From the NCBI RefSeq assembly GCF_001625305.1, contig NW_017804220.1, positions 132,471 to 196,470 of the forward strand: DNA of 64,000 nucleotides, given 5' to 3'. A model generated the notes under the pieces. It did no database searches and had not been told where the DNA came from. It saw nothing but the letters and a program-made list of their open reading frames with translations. The translations under genes were made by a program, and so were the position numbers. Positions 22,401 through 34,700 of this stretch are shown here, piece by piece. Numbering within the stretch: position 1 is the first letter of the stretch; each line of letters begins with the position of its first letter. The stretch comes from Branchiostoma belcheri. Lineage: Eukaryota > Chordata > Leptocardii > Amphioxiformes > Branchiostomatidae.

Positions 22401-24445
22401 TGATTGAACTTTTCACTTTACTGTTTTACCAGTAGAGAGACCTGTCTTGAGTGCATCATGAGTTGGACCTCATACGAGTGTCGTCACAATGATTGACTAC
22501 AATGACATGGTTGACACGTTTTTATGACGTTTTCCTTGTTATTCGTAGTGCTTATGCTAGCAGATCCACCCCTGGGGCGTCGCCAATAAATGTCATGAAA
22601 TGGGTTTTCACGAATCCTGAATTTCAAGGAATAATGATTAGAAAAAAATAATAAACACATTTCCATGCCATTATCCTAGATCGCTTGGATTTCTCACTTT
22701 CTCTCTCTCTCTCACTCACTCACTCACTCACTCACTCACTCACTCACTCACTCACTCACTCACTCACTCACTCACTTCATTTTTTTTGTGTTTATCAAGT
22801 TAGGCCTAGGCCTGTTTATGACAACAAACACAGCAGACCACATTTCGCACTTCATTGCGTGCTTCATTTGACCCTATGATCGTTAAGCCTCAATCATGCT
22901 AAGTGTACGTTGTGTACGTGTCAGACCATACAAGAAAATTGCTTTCTTTTGTTGGCGCCGACTTCCCGTTGCCCCGAGTTACCGTTACACCATCGTCTGA
23001 AGGACATGTCAATCAAATGACGTACGCGCCCTTTTGTGTTCATCTGAGTCATGTCATGTGTCGCGAAGTCACACATACCTAGCCTCCTTCGCAGACTTGT
23101 TGGGTGGTGGTATTATTTTTTCGGTGAGAAACGCGAGTTATGCCGCGGTGGGACGATTTCAGTGCCGCCGAGGGAAACCTTCTCTCCATGGCAAAAACTC
23201 ACTCGGCGGTAAAATCGTCCCTCCGCTTCATAACTCGCGTCGCTCAACAAGCCACCCAACAAGTCTGCGAAGAAGGCTAACACATACCGATTCATAACAG
23301 CACACCTTGTCATGACTCTAGTATGTTATTATTTACGGACAATTGACAGCCAGGCCGTTGCAAGGAATAGTCATTAGTTCCCAAGGACTTCTATCACAAA
23401 TAGAGGACACACAAAAGTGTCTGTAAACAAAGAAGACAGAACGTTTTATAATGCAGGGAATTTCGATAAAAGAAACATGGCTTTCTCTAGCTTTTCCGAG
23501 AACCGTTTTTTTTTCTGCAAGAATCTTTGAACATTGACCTTGTTTATCTTCCGAAAATCTCACTGTATATTCTTATTTCACAATTTGTAGTCCAGATGTC
23601 TTTCAAAATTGCACTGAAATGAAACACGAGCCCATTTTTCCGTCCTTGAAGAAACCTACAATTCTATTTGATTCTTTTGAACATACACCTGAAGATCTAG
23701 TGTTGTTCGTTGTCGAAAATTGATGTTTTTCTTCCCCTTTCAGGAACAAATTCTGTTGTTGTTGTTATCCAAATAGTACCACAGAACCTTCACGTACGTA
23801 ACAAAGGCCTGTAATTCTGTCGGCCTCGCGGCTATAATTGAATTCCACTTCCTCCTTTCAACTGTGCGCGCAGTACGAAAACACTGTACCTCTCAGGTAG
23901 CCATGTTTCTCAGGCCAATTATAAATCCCCAATTCCACGACGCACAGTCTTTCTTGTTCAAAGATAATCTTTGAACAGGAAAGGCTGTGCGTCGTTGAAT
24001 TGAGGATTTTTTTCCTATCTCTCTCCCTCTCTCTCTGAGTCATTTCGGTTAGATATTTACTGGAACAGAAAATGGTAGAAGCTAAAATACACCGAAGACT
24101 ATTCTACACAACTTGTCTGTTCATAATGAAAATGAAAGAAAGCTAAAATAGACCGGAGAACTACTAGTATTAGCCACAGGGGAAGATCTGGCTAACATCT
24201 TGAAAATATATTGGTCTGTTTTCACCAGTTTTTATAATTTCTTTCATTGTATAGATACTACAGAACGATGTCTAGAGTTGTCTATATTTGCGTTCAGACA
24301 AAGACTACATTCCTGCACCCATACATGGCCAGGGACGCACATTTTTGGGACATCAAAATACTCCACTTACCCAGAAAATCAGGTTGAACAGGAACAGAAG
24401 ATACTTCAGACACTTCATACCACCGCTGAGCTCCCCAGACGACAT
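19435..24445 (-). CDS. Tetraspanin B (seven exons)
   Basis: A complete tetraspanin of 236 residues on the minus strand. Exons: 24371-24445, 22151-22354, 21644-21718, 21302-21403, 20657-20761, 19984-20067 and 19435-19500, all with GT-AG introns and all in phase 0. Exon 1 gives MSSGELSGGMKCLKYLL and TM1; exon 2 gives TM2 and the signature GCFGAVKENSCLL; exon 3 gives TM3 (EIGIGIYA); exons 4 and 5 give the large outer loop with CCGMNST, PPSCAC and two further cysteines; exon 6 completes the loop and TM4; exon 7 gives the SCCLIRSKG tail and stop. Exon number, phases and most lengths equal those of tetraspanin A 1.9 kb downstream, so the pair arose by tandem duplication. A role as a membrane organiser of receptors or integrins is general family knowledge; the specific orthologue was not resolved. 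Confidence 0.93.
20820..21246. mobile_element. Inverted-repeat element in tetraspanin B intron 4
   Basis: The left end CCAGGCCTCGAAACTAAC and the right end AGTATTTCGAGGGCTTGGC form imperfect inverted repeats, with GTCCC words repeated inside. The termini resemble the CAGGGCTCGAAA ends of the elements at 51425, 59965 and 61740. Non-coding. Confidence 0.6.
22699..22776 (+). repeat. (CACT)n microsatellite
   Basis: A CT tract passes into about 17 tandem CACT units inside tetraspanin B intron 1. Confidence 0.95.
23082..23277. mobile_element. TA-flanked MITE, CGCAGACTTGTTGGGTGG family
   Basis: A 196-bp foldback in tetraspanin B intron 1. The left end GCCTCCTTCGCAGACTTGTT matches the inverse of the right end AACAAGTCTGCGAAGAAGGC with one mismatch. 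The arms continue through gcgagttatg and cgatttt/aaaatcg. TA lies on both sides. Confidence 0.85.
23923..24011. repeat. 89-bp hairpin with long arms
   Basis: The left arm (23923-23966) and right arm (23967-24011) are inverse complements with about six mismatches or small gaps: ACGACGCACAGTCTTTCTTG against CAGGAAAGGCTGTGCGTCGT, and GTTCAAAGAT against ATCTTTGAAC. The loop is almost nil. It sits in tetraspanin B intron 1, about 360 bp downstream of exon 1. Confidence 0.85.
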
Positions 24446-25131
24446 TTTGACTCTTCTTTTCTCGGTCGGGATGTACAGGAAAACGCTGACTACAAACAGA
24501 GGCTTGTTCCCCAAACGCAACTGAGCTTCTCACAATTTGTACACCTCCTAGCGGGCTTTCTTTTATGTCTACTGGTATCGACCAATCGTCACGCACAGGT
24601 GAGTGTAGTCTATTGTGACGTCAGCAGGTAATTACGTGACGTAAGAAAGGCGTGACCGGGATACGTAAGTGCCAGGGTACGCCAGGTATCCTCGAGTCTC
24701 TGACTAACACAAAGGGAAGATGATTCGCAGGCTATTTTGGGGTCGCATCTCATTATTCCAGCTGAATGGACGTACATGTACCTGCCTTTAGGCTAGGGAC
24801 ATACCATCCTCTGTGTGGGGGAGATAGCAGGAGCACAGAATTTTTTAAAGTACGAAAGCAGTATTTGAATGGAATACTTTTTTAAAACACTAAGAGACGG
24901 GATAGATACGAATAGGCTAGGTTTTGCTTGTCGCTGTTCGAAATTCATGTTGGTTGCTCTCATGTGAGTATGACTCGAATTTCTACCATATGTTGGGTGG
25001 TTCAACCCGGAAGTTGCCAGGTAAGTTCTATTTAAATCTGTAAATACATTAACAGTCAAGCACAACATACGTGCACAAATTTATAGGCCTTTTTTCATAT
25101 TCAGTCAGAGTGGCCTCGGGGTCCACTGCTA
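24446..25131. other. Intergenic between tetraspanin B and the WD40 gene
   Basis: Holds the promoter side of tetraspanin B. A tgacgtcagcaggtaattacgtgacgt stretch near 24616-24642 carries two TGACGT-type (CRE/ATF-like) words about 15 bases apart, roughly 170-200 bases before the start codon. No gene is seen. Confidence 0.5.
24616..24642. promoter_or_regulatory. Paired TGACGT (CRE/ATF-like) words upstream of tetraspanin B
   Basis: TGACGTCA (24617-24624) is a full palindromic CRE word and a second GTGACGTAA follows at about 24636. They lie 170-200 bases upstream of the tetraspanin B ATG, a plausible promoter distance. Binding is inferred from the consensus only. Confidence 0.45.
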
Positions 25132-25347
25132 GCCTCTACCAGGCTTCGGGAGGCGGCTGGAAAGAGTAGAGATCGGTCAAATAGAGACATAACATGACGG
25201 GGGAGTTGGTCCGCCAGAGAGTACAATTTGCCGCACCCGGGAGCGGCAAACTGTTCTCTCCAGCATACCAACTCCCCCGGCATGCTATCTCTCTTTTGGG
25301 CCGATTTGTTTACTCTTTTCAGCCGCCTTCCGAAGCCTGGTAGAGGC
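25132..25347. mobile_element. MITE with CCTCTACCAGGCTTC termini
   Basis: A 216-bp foldback. The left end GCCTCTACCAGGCTTCGGGA pairs with TTCCGAAGCCTGGTAGAGGC at the right with one mismatch, and the arms continue through ggcggctg, gagtaga-type and gggggagttggt/accaactccccc words. The flanks are TA on the left and TG on the right, so the target duplication is TA with one change or unclear. Confidence 0.8.
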
Positions 25348-25723
25348 TGCAACAACTTACAGAGGGCGTTGCTTCTTAATTCCCCTCGATCGTTAATTAT
25401 TCATTGCGTGGTAAATGTAGCATATAAAATCATCAATAATACATGTGTACACATGTATGCTTTACTTCGATGAACAATAGATAAGGTGAATAGGTACAAG
25501 ATCTATCAATCATATCTATTTCAAGAGTTTGTCCGCGGAGAATTGGCACGAAAGGTTAGGTGTCTAAGACACCTTAAATTAATTAAGACACTTAAAATTA
25601 AGATACAGTTGTTCGAATCGCTTTGATTACTACATTCCATGGGCATTTGAGACCAATTTTGTCAAGCTAGGTCCAATAAGAGTCACCAGACCAATGTAAT
25701 GTAGAATAACGTTAACTTCAGTT

Positions 25724-28700
25724 TTAAGTATTACGAGGATTCTTCAGCTGTAGAAAGCACACTTGTCCGTTCCGTAACCCCGCGCATATCTTTCCATCTT
25801 TCGCTACGGCCACCGCGAGCGGTTGATGCGCGAACGTGAACCGACAAAGCTGGAAGAACTCGCCCTGCCGAACACACCAGACCCGGACCGACTTGTCCGC
25901 TGACCCGGAGACGACCAGCTGTCCACCTGGCGTCACCGCCACGCAGGTGACGTCCTGTGGGCTCCTGGGCACCTCTACATGGTACGGGCATAGTGACTCC
26001 CGCTCACTCAGCACAGATCCGCTCCTGTAGTCCCATATTATCAGTTTGTTGAGAGAATTACCAGTCACGACTGTTGTACCCGTGGTGATGGCAGAGAAGT
26101 GACACCACGTTCCGAATCCTCGGGAACAGAAGTCATGTTGAAGGGCCGACCTTTCCGCAGTGTTGAAGTTCCAGGTACCAAGATGACTGCAGCTGTAACT
26201 ACACATCACGAGTTCGTCGTCATCCGCGAAGCCCACACAGTTGACGCCGTAGAAGTCAGACGTAAACTCTCTGACTAGTCTTCCAGTGTTCACCTCATAC
26301 GCGCGTAGTGTGTTGTCAGCAGCGCCTGTGACGATGTGGGATCCATCTGATGTTACTGACAGATGACTGGGAGCTGGACAAGTTTCTGAGATGTGTATCG
26401 TTCTCAGTGGAGATCTTCCGCACGTAGAAGTGACATTCACGGACCATAACTTTACGGTGTGGTCCAGGGATGAGCTGAGAACAACAGGATGTTTCTCCCA
26501 CGTGGTTGCCACTACCGAGGTTATATCACCTGAATGTGCTTCCCAACACTCGGCTCGTCTTGCCTCGCTGATGTCCCAGACAGACAGGAACCCCCCGGCG
26601 CTCCCCGCTACCACCCTGCCGACTCCTACACCACAGAAAGATGTTATCCTCCCCGGTGTTGCTCCGAGGATGACAGATCTATCCGTGACAGGATCGCGAC
26701 TTCTGCTGCCATGCCAGAACCGAACAGCGCCCTCTGTATCTCCGGTCAGGAACGACACTTTGTCTCTATCCCGCGTGAACAGCAACGCGCTGACGTGTGT
26801 GGCACAGTCGGGACGGGCCTCTATGTCATCTTTACTGACGTACTGGACGACTTGGCTCTCCCCACAAAGACTGACGGTCGTGATGGTTCCTTCTGTTGAC
26901 GCGGACAAGAGTAGCTCTTCTCTGTCATCTACTGCTAACGCTGTGATGACAGCGGTGTCAGGATGGCCGCAATAGCCCCGGGACTCCCTGCCAGTCTCGT
27001 CCCAAACACGGTACCGCCCTTCCTCTGGACAGCCGCTTACGATCTTCTTCTGACGAGGAAGTACTACAGCTGGATATGAGAGCCACCTTGCACCGGGCCC
27101 GTGAACTGTTGCAGTGGGACCTGTCGGTGTCGGGCCAACCAAACTCCACTTGCAGGTTATGTTGTCCCTCGAGCAAGCAATGATGTCATTCCCGGAAAGA
27201 GCTACAGATGTAACACCGTAACTCACGTGGCGGATCTTCTGCACAATCTCTGCTGTTTCAATGTTCCAGACAAGGACAAGGCCGTCCCACCCCCCTGAAG
27301 CAGCAAGCTTGGAGTCTCTAGAAATTGTCACCGTTTGGACCGTACCCTCGTGGCAAGTGAGGACACACTTCTGGGTAAGACAGAAGGTTCCAGGGCGATC
27401 TGGCTGGAGCTGTAGGGACCAAACTTTCACCTGACGATCCTTGGAGCCAGAAACAAACGTGTCTCCGTCCTGAGTCACCGCCACTGCGCGAATGGACCTG
27501 GTGTGGGCACCTGGACGTACGGCAATGAGTTCCCCTGTCTTAGCGTTCCATGCTCTCAGTTCGCCGCTCCGGGACCCCGACACAGCTCGCCTCCCATCCT
27601 CAGTAATGGCTACTGCGTAGGCAGCGATCTCATGTCCTGGCAACTGGTCTACTTCCTGTAAGGTTCCCTCCATTCGCCATAGTCTACAAGTGGTGTCCAG
27701 AGACCCAGAGAGCAACAGTGCACCTCGCACCGACTTCACAACACTGACGCTCCGAATGCTGTCGCTGTGTCCTCTGTACACACACTTCTGCTTCCCTTCT
27801 CTAAGACTCCAAATCCTGATGGTAACATCGTCCATCCCTCCTCCTGACACGATGGTGGTATTGTCCGGCGTCAGGGCGACAGAGTACACGGAGTTTGTAT
27901 GGCCGTGCAGTTTATGTATCAGCTCACGGCTGTGCGTGTTCCACACTCCAACTGTTCGATCACCAGAGGCCGATACCAGGTACTTGTCGTCGCTTGTTAT
28001 TGCGATGCTGTATACAGTGCTCTTGTGCCCTGCTAAGCTGGACGAGCTCAAGTTGCGCGTGTTCCATATCCTGATCGTGCTGTCAATGGAACCAGACGCC
28101 ACGTTGCTGCTGTGGTGGAAGGCGCACAAAGCTCTCACCTGTCCAGTGTGACCTGTCAACAATTCTGACGTGGACGCGGAGGCGAGGTGCCAAACTCTGA
28201 TTGTTTTGTCACTCGATCCTGAAACGACCCTTTCCCCGTCATCGATGAACGTAACAGCATTGACTTTGTCTGTATGAGATTTCAAAGTCCAGAGGAGTTC
28301 GAACCTATCAGCGTCCCAGATTTTGACGGTCGTGTCGTAAGAAGCTGAGGCCAGACGCCAGTCATCTTTAGACAGCGCTAGGGCGTACACGTGGCTGCTA
28401 TGTCCCCGCAGTGTGCAGAGATCCCTCTGTGACTCCAGCTCCCATGCCCTGATGGTGGAGTCACCGGATCCGGTGAAAACTCGCTTGGGGTTGTCAGAGG
28501 TGACGGCAATGCACAGAACAGCGTCCGTGTGTCTGTCGTATGTCTTCACAATGTCTTCACAATTGTACACGAATTTCTCTGCTTCGGACGGTGCCAGCGG
28601 TTTCACCTCGTAACGATCATCATTATGTACACCGAGATTCTCCAGTAGATCCTTGTTTCTCGTGATAACCAGTACCTGGCACATACCCGAGACGGCGTCA

Positions 28701-31700
28701 GTGATGACCTGGGCGTCTTGCAAGCTCCAAACGTCGTCCAGGACAATGAGATGATCTTTGTCTTGTGTTTCCTGATAAAGATCGCTCACTGCGTCGCTCA
28801 CTGCGATGAAGGACCTGAGTGTGTTGGACATGTCACTGGCGAGGGCGGCGAGATTCTCCAGAACGCGTGGCTGTTGTTCCCCCATGGTAACCCAGAAAAC
28901 CTGTAGGGCAGAGGAAGAATTTGTATATTCGACTCTTTGTTTGTGTCGCAAAACTGGTGAAATACCGTACAGTGAAACACGCCAGTTCTGCACCTTGAAT
29001 GAGTATGTATTGAGATCGGCCGGATCCACACATTGCTAGTAACCTTTCGTTTTAACGTGGCAATTGTTACAGAGATATTATATAAAATATATGTCAATAT
29101 AGTCAGTCAGTCAGTCACGAAGATTGTTTTTTTTTTTTTTTTTTTGCATCTCTGTTCTTTATTGAATATCGAATACATATGTACATAGAATGTAATAAAT
29201 TGTTACATCAGATTCCTCAATTTCTGTCTGTTTGTACAATCTTTAACTTAACTATCCTGACAAATTGTCTAATACCTTTATATATATTTCAGAATGGTAT
29301 ACAACCAAATGTTTCCCAAAACACGGAAATAAATGCCGTCAAAGGGACATATTTTCCACTTCACATTCTACTGAATACTATTGTACTGGACACCTTTCTC
29401 AGCAATTCAGATAATTTTTAAACGACAAATACATATCAATTAAACGTAAAGTCAGCTGCATAGAGAGCCCCACTTCCCGCGGTGCTTCTCCAGTTTACCT
29501 TTCTTTAATGCTATGGAATATTCTACAGTTTGAAAGAATTTAATATAACGAAGAAAGGAATCAAAGTTTAAAGAACTAGTTTTTCTACATCTAAATATAT
29601 ATATTTTGGCAAGTAGGGTTATAAGATTTTCAATTGGGGGGGTTCCAAAGTGTAAATTTCCAAAATAACATTGAATCCATTTAAGAATAAATCTTTAGTT
29701 GTTTTATAGTGATACCAAGTTTTAATTTGGTCCCAAAAAGAGATAACGTTTGGACATTCCCAGAAGACATGCAGGTATGTTTCTTCCTCTTCATGGCAGA
29801 ACGAGCACAAAGGGGTCTCTATACATTTCCAAATATATAGTAGTTTGTTTGTAGGTAGAAATTTATGTAAAATTTTATATTGGAAAAACCTAGTGGAAGA
29901 ATCGATAGTACAATGTATTATAGATATATAAACCTGTTTCCAGGGAATAGGGGTGTCAAAGAGGCACAGCCACTTTAGTTGTACATTATATGAAATATCA
30001 ATCAAATTATGATGTAACAAGAAAAAATTAGTACACATCCTTATTAATCTTAACCTGTTTTAACCTAAAAAGCTGTTTCGCTGCATTGGTTTACAGACAA
30101 AATCTGGCGCATTACCACATAAGATAGATTTCCATTCTTGCGGAATGGCCGAAATCAGCTGCATATATCTAAAATGATCACAAATATTACCATATTTTAT
30201 AGAAAATTCTTTAAATGTCATTAAAGTACCTAACTCATTTAATATATCATTTACAAAAACAATATTCCTATTTATGAATGTGCTCATAGAGACAGGTGCT
30301 CCATCAATAAGAATATTGTTGTTCATGAATAAAAGTTGTTGTTTAACATCTGCAGCACATGTGGGGGCCTTATATTGATATTTAAACCATGCATCTAATA
30401 TATCTGATAAGAAGGGGCTTAGTTTAAAATAGTGTATAGAACTTAATTGAAAGAAGGGGAATAGCCTAGATCCCAACAAAGGATGCATTCTAATTAGCCA
30501 AGTAGTTGACCAATTTTCATTAAAATAAAGTTTTGGTATCCATGAGGCCTTAATAGTACAGGAAAAAGCATACAAATTTTTGAGATTTAAACCACCATTT
30601 TCCACGGAATTGTATATTGTTTTCCTACTAACTCTCTCAGGTCCTCCATTCCAGATGAATGAAAAAACTTTCCTCTCATATTGTTAGAAAAAATGACTTG
30701 TCTGGGTTTTGGAGAACCTGAAAGAGGTATGTAAATTGCGAGGTAATCAATGAGTTGATAATTGTTACTTTCCCAAATAAAGATAATCCCTTTACTCTCC
30801 AAGGGTATAGAAGTCTATCTAATTTAGCTAATCGGGGTTCAAAATTTAATTTAACAATGGTACCTAAGTCCTGTGGGATATGAATACCTAAGATTTCAAC
30901 ATTACCATCAACCCACTGAAGGGGGAAGTGGGTAGGTAATCTAAAATTAGTATTTTCAATGTTCCAATTCTAAGAATTTTACACTTTTCGAAATTCAAGG
31001 AGAGACCAGAAATACAAGAAAATTTATCTAAATCATCTAAAAGGGCATAAAATGACGCTAATGTAGGGGCAAAGGGAAAATCCGTATCATCAGCATATTG
31101 TGAAATTTTGGTTGACCTTCCAAAAACGGAGAGGCCAATCAAATCATTATTACCACGTACTTTAATAGCTAACATTTCTACTGCAATAATAAAAAGGTAG
31201 GGACTAAGGGGACAGCCTTGTCTAACTCCACGATATAATTGGAATGGGTCAGATATATATCCATTGTTTAAAACTGAACTTGTAATGTTATTGTATAAAA
31301 CTTTTACCCAAGATAAAAACTGGGGTCCGAAATTAAAGAAACGTAATGATTCGAAAATGAAATCCCATCTTAAGGTATCGAAGGCCTTTTTATAATCAGC
31401 AATAAAAATAAGTCCTGGTTTCTTTTCGTTTTCGTAATATTCAAGCAAATCTAATATTCTCCTAACATTTTCACCAATAAATCTCCCCTGAATAAAACCG
31501 GTTTGATCTTTGTCAATAATTTTTGAAATAACGGATCTTACCCTTAGGGCAAGACATTTTGAAAGAATTCGGGCATCACAACATAATAACGTTAATGGTC
31601 TCCAATTATCTAATAATGTTGGGTCCTTATCTTGGCCATTACCCCCTGTTTCAATAATAAAGAAATAATACCATGCCTTTGTGTGTTGGGAGGAAACCTT

Positions 31701-34700
31701 GAGTCAAAGAATAATTAAAACACTCTAACATAGGGGCTTTAAAGACTGAGAGAAAACTGTTTGTACACTTCTACAGGAATGCCATCCAGTCCAGGTGACT
31801 TTCCATTTGAGAAGGAGTTGATAGCATTAAGTAGTTCATCTTCTGTGATAAGGCCCTCACACGCCTGCATCTGCTGCTCTGATAGTCTCTTATCATAATC
31901 TTCAGGAAAAAATCTTGCAAATCTTCCGGGGTAAGGGGTGCTGGGGGGTCTTTGAAAGAGTATAAGGAGGAATAAAAGTCAGTTTGTTTTTCTAGAATTT
32001 CAGTAGGATTACACGTAAAAGCGTTTTCGGAAAGTCGTAATTTTTGAATGTTTTTTCGAGTGTAATTTCTATGTATTAAGTTCAAAAATACTTCGTACAC
32101 TTATCCCCCAACTCCATCCATTTTGCTCTTGATATTGTTACGAGTCCCCGTAAACGATAATGGTATAATAATTCTAATTCTTTTTGTTTTGATCAAGATC
32201 ATCAAGGACTGAGTCTGAGGGAGAAGGTGTGTTGTCAAGCTGGATTTCAAGAGTTTTTATTTCATCGATTAATTTCTTTTCTTTAGACAAATGTTGCTTA
32301 TTTTTCCAGCTTGAAAATTTAATGCAATGGCCCCGAAAGAAACACTTGGCCGTTTCCCACACTACATGGGGATTTGCAGTACCACAGTTTATACGAAAAA
32401 ATTCTCTCATCGCCTCTATGGTTTTGGTATGAAATGTCTTGTCTTCTAATAAAGATGAATTGAACTTCCAGTATCCCTTCCACCTTGGAAAATCTGTAGT
32501 GACAAGTGATAAAGTAATTAATCTATGATCCGATCTAAAACTGTCAGCAATAGTGCATTTGTTAACCCTATTTGTCAATGAAAATGTAACAAGGAAATAA
32601 TCTATTCTACTTGCTTGGCGCCTACGACGCCAGGTGTATCTAACTAAGTCTGGATTTCTAAACCGCCATATGTCATATAGGTCAAATTTACACTTTAATT
32701 CAGAAATAGCTTCATATGCTTTAGGATGGTAGGTGGAGTTTGTAGATAATCTATCGATTAAGGGGTTTTGAACCGTGTTAAAATCACCAGTAATAATGAG
32801 ATTCGCATTTGACTCAGGAAAATTATCTAATTCTTCAGATATATTAAAGAAAAACTCAGAAGAATCTACATTTGGTGCATATATATTAACAATACAGAAT
32901 CTATATTCATCAAGAGATAGACCTACAATGATCCACCTTCCATCTTTGTCAAATTTAGTTCGATAAATATAAGGGTCAATATTATTGCGAAACAAAATGG
33001 CTGTGCCTCTTTGATTGGAGGTACCATGTGAAAACAACATGGATCCTCCCCACTCGTTCTGCCATCTTTTTTCATCAGCTAAGGTTGAGTGTGTTTCCTG
33101 CAAACATATTATATCAAACTGTTTGTCCTTCAACCAAGTAAATACTTCCCTCCGTTTGATAGAATTGCCTAGGCCATTACAATTGTAACTAGATATCCCT
33201 ACCTCCACCTGGGTCATGGCATCTGAAGAATGTCCGGAATGCTGGGAAGGACCGGGGAATGGGGCGCAGCGAAATCATAATGACAGGTGAGGTGATGTAA
33301 ACAAACAAAAACTGAACAGAAATCAACAGAACAGAGATGCAATAAATCTGGATGGTATACAAAACAAAACAAAGTAACACAAAGTAATGAGGTCAGGATT
33401 TGGCTAACCCTGAACATCTCGTAATCCGGCTGCATCGCACAGTAACTGGCTCCTGCATTCTATCGACTACTTTTTACAGATATTCCACTGAGCACTTTGA
33501 TCATTCACTCACAGATAAATCATCAAATTAAATCAATAGCAAATGATACAACATAGGAAGAATCAATGAAATAATCAACAGGGTGCGCCTTGTAACTCAA
33601 TCAAAATAAAGATAATCCATAATAACACAAACAAAATCGACTCGAGGGCAAGCCCTGGAAACAAATACCAATCAGAGCGCAAGAATAACATAAATGATAA
33701 ATAACTTAGGAGGGTGAGAAAACAAGATGTGTTGCATTCAGTCACTCAATTCTCTCCCTGAAAAAACAGTTCAGAAACAGTGTGTACTCGGAAAGTGAAC
33801 GTTTTTATTCAAAGCTCACAGGTTTTCCTTGGCTATCACGCCATAGGCCGTTGAAGAAACGATACTTGTTACCATGTTCATATGCTTCTTTCACTTTGTC
33901 TCTCCACTTACGCTTCTCTTGTAAGTCCGCGGCAGTTAAGTCATCCGTGAGGTAATAGTTCTCTGTCTTCAGCTGTTCACGCGACGCTTTCATGAGGTGC
34001 ATCTTGTCCTGGTAGCAGTTCACTTTGAAAAGGATGTGTTGTGGTGTCTTGTCTCCGCCATGTTTGTTGGGGGGGGCCGTCGGGATGAGCGCGCTCAATC
34101 TTGATGTCCGTCCGCCCGAATTTCTCCCGCAGGATCTTCTGTACCGTGATTAAACAGTTCTCTCCCCTCTCCACCTTCCTTCCGATGATCCTGATGTTAT
34201 TCCGGCGAGAGAACCGTTCGAGTTTGTTGCACTTACGCTGTAAGTCAGCAATCTCCTCAGTCGCCGATTTCACCCGCTCAGAACCCTCGGTAGTCTGGCG
34301 CTCCACCTCGCGTAGTTTCGTCTCCAACTCGCGCGATTTTTCTTCATTTCTTTCCAAACGGGACTCGAGCATCTCCACATTCTTCTCCAAGTTTTCCTCT
34401 AGTGCCCGTACTTCGCTACGTAGTGCCTTCTGACCATCCAGCAGTAGTTTAAACTGGTCCCGAACAAAAGATTCAAATTCTGCACCTGGGTCCGTGTCGT
34501 CGCCATGCTCCGACGCCGTTCCTCGCTTCTTCCGTGTGTTCATTTTCGGCAGTTTTCACTCAAACAAAGTACTGATCGAACACAAAGGCACTTAATAACT
34601 ATACAAACAACTTTAGGAAGCACGGGGACCCTGATAAATTCACGAGGAGTTGTTCTGTCGAAAAATATTATCCAATCTGCAGGAGCTCACAGAAAACACT

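Noticed and set aside
22685-22879. Small plus-strand frame of SLTH repeats
   Set aside because: It is a reading of the CACT microsatellite.
24200-24631. 143-codon plus-strand frame over tetraspanin B exon 1
   Set aside because: It overlaps exon 1 on the other strand and has no motif of its own.
26391-26975. 194-codon plus-strand frame
   Set aside because: It is the antisense of the WD40 exon, whose own frame is clearly coding by repeat conservation.
32229-32966. Plus-strand frames inside the LINE
   Set aside because: They are antisense to the endonuclease frame, which has all its motifs.
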